Assembly: GCA_011524615.1 (NCBI GenBank)
Contig: WTJZ01000204.1
Span: forward strand, 1-8,050
Length of the DNA: 8,050 bases
Direction of reading: 5' to 3'
From: Akkermansiaceae bacterium
GTDB lineage: Bacteria > Verrucomicrobiota > Verrucomicrobiia > Verrucomicrobiales > Akkermansiaceae
Shown: in pieces, positions 6,377 to 8,050 of the stretch
Layout: the number at the start of each line of letters is the position of its first letter
Position numbering within the stretch: the stretch's first letter is position 1
The notes under the pieces: model-generated
Database searches by the model: none
The model's input: the letters and a program-made list of their open reading frames with translations, nothing else
What the model was told of the DNA's origin: nothing
Program-made: the position numbers and the translations under genes

Positions 6377-7069
6377 CTACTTAGTAGCATCGCCCGAAGG
6401 GTTGACTAGTCCAGCGGAAAGAATCATTTTTCCCGCTTCCTCTAGAGAGAGTCCACTATCAATCAACTTGTCATTATCCACGACGATGACAAATCCTGTC
6501 GCCGGATTAGGACTGGTCGGAACAAAGACTGTAGTCACATCTTGCCCTCGTCCCTCGTCATAATAGCTACCCGTCACAAAGCCTAGCAAGCGACATCCTG
6601 GGCTTGGATACTCTACGTACGCTACACTCTTGAACTTCTTCTCCCCGCCAAAGTTACGGACCGAGTCTATAAACTGCTTCAGCGCCCCATAGACGAACCC
6701 AAGTAATGGCATACGAGTCATCACGGCATCGATCCACGCGAGGACTTGAGCTCCCAGACGATTCTTCACCCCCCATCCGATACCGAAGAAGAGTGCAAGT
6801 GGTAAGGCCAACAGCACAAAGTTATCTCCGGGGAAGGCAAACTCCCATGGATGAGTCTCCCCACTCTCACCTCGCAAGAAATTAAGGAACCCAAATAAGC
6901 CATCCACTAAGATCTGCTCTCCAATGTGTAAGAAGGCTCGGTATAAATAGACTACTAATAGAATGGTCCCTACCACAGGTGCTAAGGCCGCAATCCCTGT
7001 AAAGAAGGTCGCTACAATACTCTTGAAGCTCATCATTTTGGTTCCTGTCGTGGTCTCTTTATTGGTCAT
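6377..7069 (-). CDS. DUF502 family integral membrane protein
   Basis: Membrane protein of unknown biochemical role. The 230 residues match the DUF502 layout as I know it. An N-terminal transmembrane helix (about 16-43) has the pattern FFTGIAALAPVVGT, and a second hydrophobic helix lies at about 83-101. Conserved soluble motifs follow: MPLLGFVYGALKQ (120-132), FKSVAYVEYPSPG (146-158), LLGFVTG (161-167), VFVPTSPNPATGF (181-193) and a closing LSLEEAGKMILSAG (207-220). ATG 7069 is the longest start. ATGs at 7036 and 7033, just before the first helix, would shorten the tail by 11-12 residues and are possible. It is the first gene of the operon with queF and queC. That context does not establish a role in queuosine metabolism, since DUF502 genes occur in many settings. 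Confidence 0.88.
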   Translation of the reverse strand: MTNKETTTGTKMMSFKSIVATFFTGIAALAPVVGTILLVVYLYRAFLHIGEQILVDGLFGFLNFLRGESGETHPWEFAFPGDNFVLLALPLALFFGIGWGVKNRLGAQVLAWIDAVMTRMPLLGFVYGALKQFIDSVRNFGGEKKFKSVAYVEYPSPGCRLLGFVTGSYYDEGRGQDVTTVFVPTSPNPATGFVIVVDNDKLIDSGLSLEEAGKMILSAGLVNPSGDATK

Positions 7070-7189
7070 TCTGCGTTGTCTAACTGATGCTTAACTGACT
7101 TCTGATTCTGCGCAAATTAAAAAAATACATTTTAATGTGACTTCCTGCACACACTCTCACTCTAAAGCTGCAGAACAACAATTACCCAA
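7070..7189. promoter_or_regulatory. Divergent intergenic region with an AT-rich core
   Basis: This 120-nt region separates the minus-strand DUF502-queF-queC operon from the plus-strand acidic-protein gene, so it should contain both promoters. An AT-rich core (7114-7136) offers -10-like hexamers on both strands: TTTAAT at 7131-7136 on plus and TAAAAT at 7130-7135 on minus. No good -35 lies at 16-18 nt for either. I find no hairpin indicating a preQ1 riboswitch, though such aptamers are small and easily missed by eye. Confidence 0.4.
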
Positions 7190-7477
7190 ATGGAGAAAAT
7201 TATTTCAGGCACTATCTACAGCACTCAAAATCTACAAGCAGTCTCTCAATGGTCTACTCCGTCTAATGATAATACCGAGACGCTCTACTTCTCCGATGAA
7301 GGCACCTACCTACTCCACTGCCAAGGTACATCCGCGCAAATGACTAACGAATACGGCCAATCTTCCTACGGAATGGAAGACCTCATCATGCTAGACGAAG
7401 AAGATACCTTTGGCTGGCTCGAAGTCCACGACCCAGAACTCAGTCGCGAACTCTTCCCTCTAGAGGAAGCAATCTAA
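7190..7477 (+). CDS. Small, highly acidic protein of unknown function
   Basis: I do not recognise this 95-residue product. It has 18 Asp/Glu against a single Lys (K3) and a single Arg (R86), for a net charge near -16. It has no signal peptide, no transmembrane segment and one cysteine (C44). The N-terminal half is polar and rich in Ser, Thr, Asn and Gln. The second half has acidic clusters (EDLIMLDEED, 63-72) and a possible helix near the end (PELSRELFPLEEA). Codon use is like that of coaD and sufS, with many C-ending codons and CTA/CTC leucines, which supports it being translated. It is a monocistronic plus-strand gene with its own divergent promoter region and a dedicated terminator. No Shine-Dalgarno is visible. 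Small acidic proteins include DNA mimics and protein-binding adaptors, but nothing here shows which, if either, applies. Confidence 0.72.
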   Translation: MEKIISGTIYSTQNLQAVSQWSTPSNDNTETLYFSDEGTYLLHCQGTSAQMTNEYGQSSYGMEDLIMLDEEDTFGWLEVHDPELSRELFPLEEAI

Positions 7478-7488
7478 TTTCCCTCCTT

Positions 7489-7537
7489 GAGGCAACGTCA
7501 CTCGTCATCATAGCTACGCGAGTGACGCCTCACTTTT
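7489..7537 (+). terminator. Bulged-hairpin terminator after the acidic-protein gene
   Basis: The left arm, GAGG plus CGTCACTCG (7489-7492 and 7496-7504), pairs with CGAGTGACGCCTC (7519-7531). This gives 13 bp with a 3-nt bulge (CAA, 7493-7495) and a 14-nt loop. TTTT follows at 7534-7537 on the plus strand. The opposite side lacks a T-run, so it serves the plus-strand gene. Its tail overlaps the stop codon of the convergent trmL. The long loop and bulge make it weaker than the tRNA terminator. Confidence 0.75.
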
Positions 7538-7991
7538 ATGCGATCACTCGCATCCCCTCAAAGAGTACAATCCCGGCCGCTGTTGCCAAATTCAAAGACC
7601 TCACATGCGTCGTGTCCATCGGGATAGTAGAACACTTCTCAGGATAGCGCTCTAATAAAGACTCAGGTAATCCCCGCGTCTCAGAGCCGAAGATAAGGTA
7701 ATCCCCTTTTTCATAGCCACCCTCCCAGTAAAGGCGATCCGTTTTAGTCGTCAGGAGATGGAACCCCGCATCCTCAGCTTCTAGGTGCTGTAGGAATTCC
7801 TCTAGACTCTCCCAGACCGTCAGCTTTACATGCGGCCAATAGTCTAACCCCGCCCGCTTTACCGCCCTCTCATCGAGATCAAAACCGAGAGGCTTAACCA
7901 AATGTAAGTGTGAGTTTGTAGATACACAGAGACGACCAATAGCCCCTGTATTATGAGGGATATCAGGCTGAACCAGGACAACATTAAACAT
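7536..7991 (-). CDS. trmL: tRNA (cytidine/uridine-34 2'-O)-methyltransferase, SPOUT family
   Basis: TrmL transfers a methyl group from S-adenosylmethionine to the 2'-OH of the wobble nucleotide of tRNA-Leu isoacceptors with CAA and UAA anticodons. The 151-residue product has the minimal SPOUT length typical of TrmL and starts directly at the first strand, MFNVVLVQPDIPHNTGAIGR (1-20), with motif 1 residues N14 and R20. The trefoil-knot motifs are present: LIFGSETRGLP (99-109), IPM (123-125) and VRSLNLATAAGI (130-141). I chose ATG 7991; an in-frame GTG at 7997 would add two residues. The knot residues that bind the cofactor look intact. It converges with the acidic-protein gene, and its stop codon sits in that gene's terminator tail. 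Other SpoU-like methyltransferases are longer, which supports TrmL over TrmH or RlmB. Confidence 0.94.
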   Translation of the reverse strand: MFNVVLVQPDIPHNTGAIGRLCVSTNSHLHLVKPLGFDLDERAVKRAGLDYWPHVKLTVWESLEEFLQHLEAEDAGFHLLTTKTDRLYWEGGYEKGDYLIFGSETRGLPESLLERYPEKCSTIPMDTTHVRSLNLATAAGIVLFEGMRVIA

Positions 7992-8050
7992 AATCACACC
8001 ATCCTAAGTCCCAGACAAAAACGAAAGACTTTTCTTCCCCCTTTTAGCTC

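Noticed and set aside
7070..7189. Possible preQ1 riboswitch ahead of the DUF502-queF-queC operon
   Set aside because: I could not find a convincing H-type pseudoknot or terminator in the leader; a covariance-model search would be needed to support one.
7137..7343. Plus-strand frame overlapping the start of the acidic-protein gene
   Set aside because: It needs a GTG start, is compositionally odd (Ser/Lys/Arg rich) and conflicts with the 7190-7477 frame, which has host-like codon use and a terminator shortly after its stop.

Overview
The window looks like a chromosomal stretch from a Gram-negative, outer-membrane bacterium. It holds housekeeping and cell-envelope genes and shows no sign of phage, transposon or CRISPR material. 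Outer-membrane logic is clear from a periplasmic parvulin-type chaperone, an OmpA-type peptidoglycan-binding protein and an anchored M23 peptidase in one operon. Most starts lack a strong Shine-Dalgarno sequence. From recalled family features, the CoaD subtype and the SurA-like protein fit a Verrucomicrobiota/PVC-type organism better than Bacteroidota, whose CoaD normally has a different N-terminal signature. This placement is tentative.

Layout, left to right. Bases 1-53 are the 3' part of a tRNA-Leu(UAG), followed by a strong intrinsic terminator. A plus-strand pair follows: coaD (CoA biosynthesis) and, 4 nt later, sufS (cysteine desulfurase of the SUF iron-sulfur system). A convergent 52-nt gap separates sufS from a three-gene minus-strand envelope operon. 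In transcription order this is a SurA-like peptidyl-prolyl isomerase, a membrane-anchored OmpA-domain protein with what looks like a duplicated middle domain, and an anchored M23/LytM-type endopeptidase. The gaps within it are 20 nt and about 14 nt.

After a roughly 200-nt spacer comes a second minus-strand operon: a DUF502 membrane protein, queF and queC. QueC and QueF are consecutive steps (CDG to preQ0, preQ0 to preQ1) of queuosine biosynthesis. An AT-rich divergent region then leads to a plus-strand gene for a very acidic 95-residue protein of unknown function. This gene ends in a bulged-hairpin terminator that abuts the convergent trmL, a methyltransferase for the tRNA wobble ribose.

The parts most worth a second look are the PPIase/OmpA/M23 operon with its unusual OmpA architecture, a near-perfect 30-nt palindrome inside the peptidase coding sequence, the acidic orphan protein, and the link between DUF502 and queuosine genes. 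Everything else is well-conserved core metabolism.
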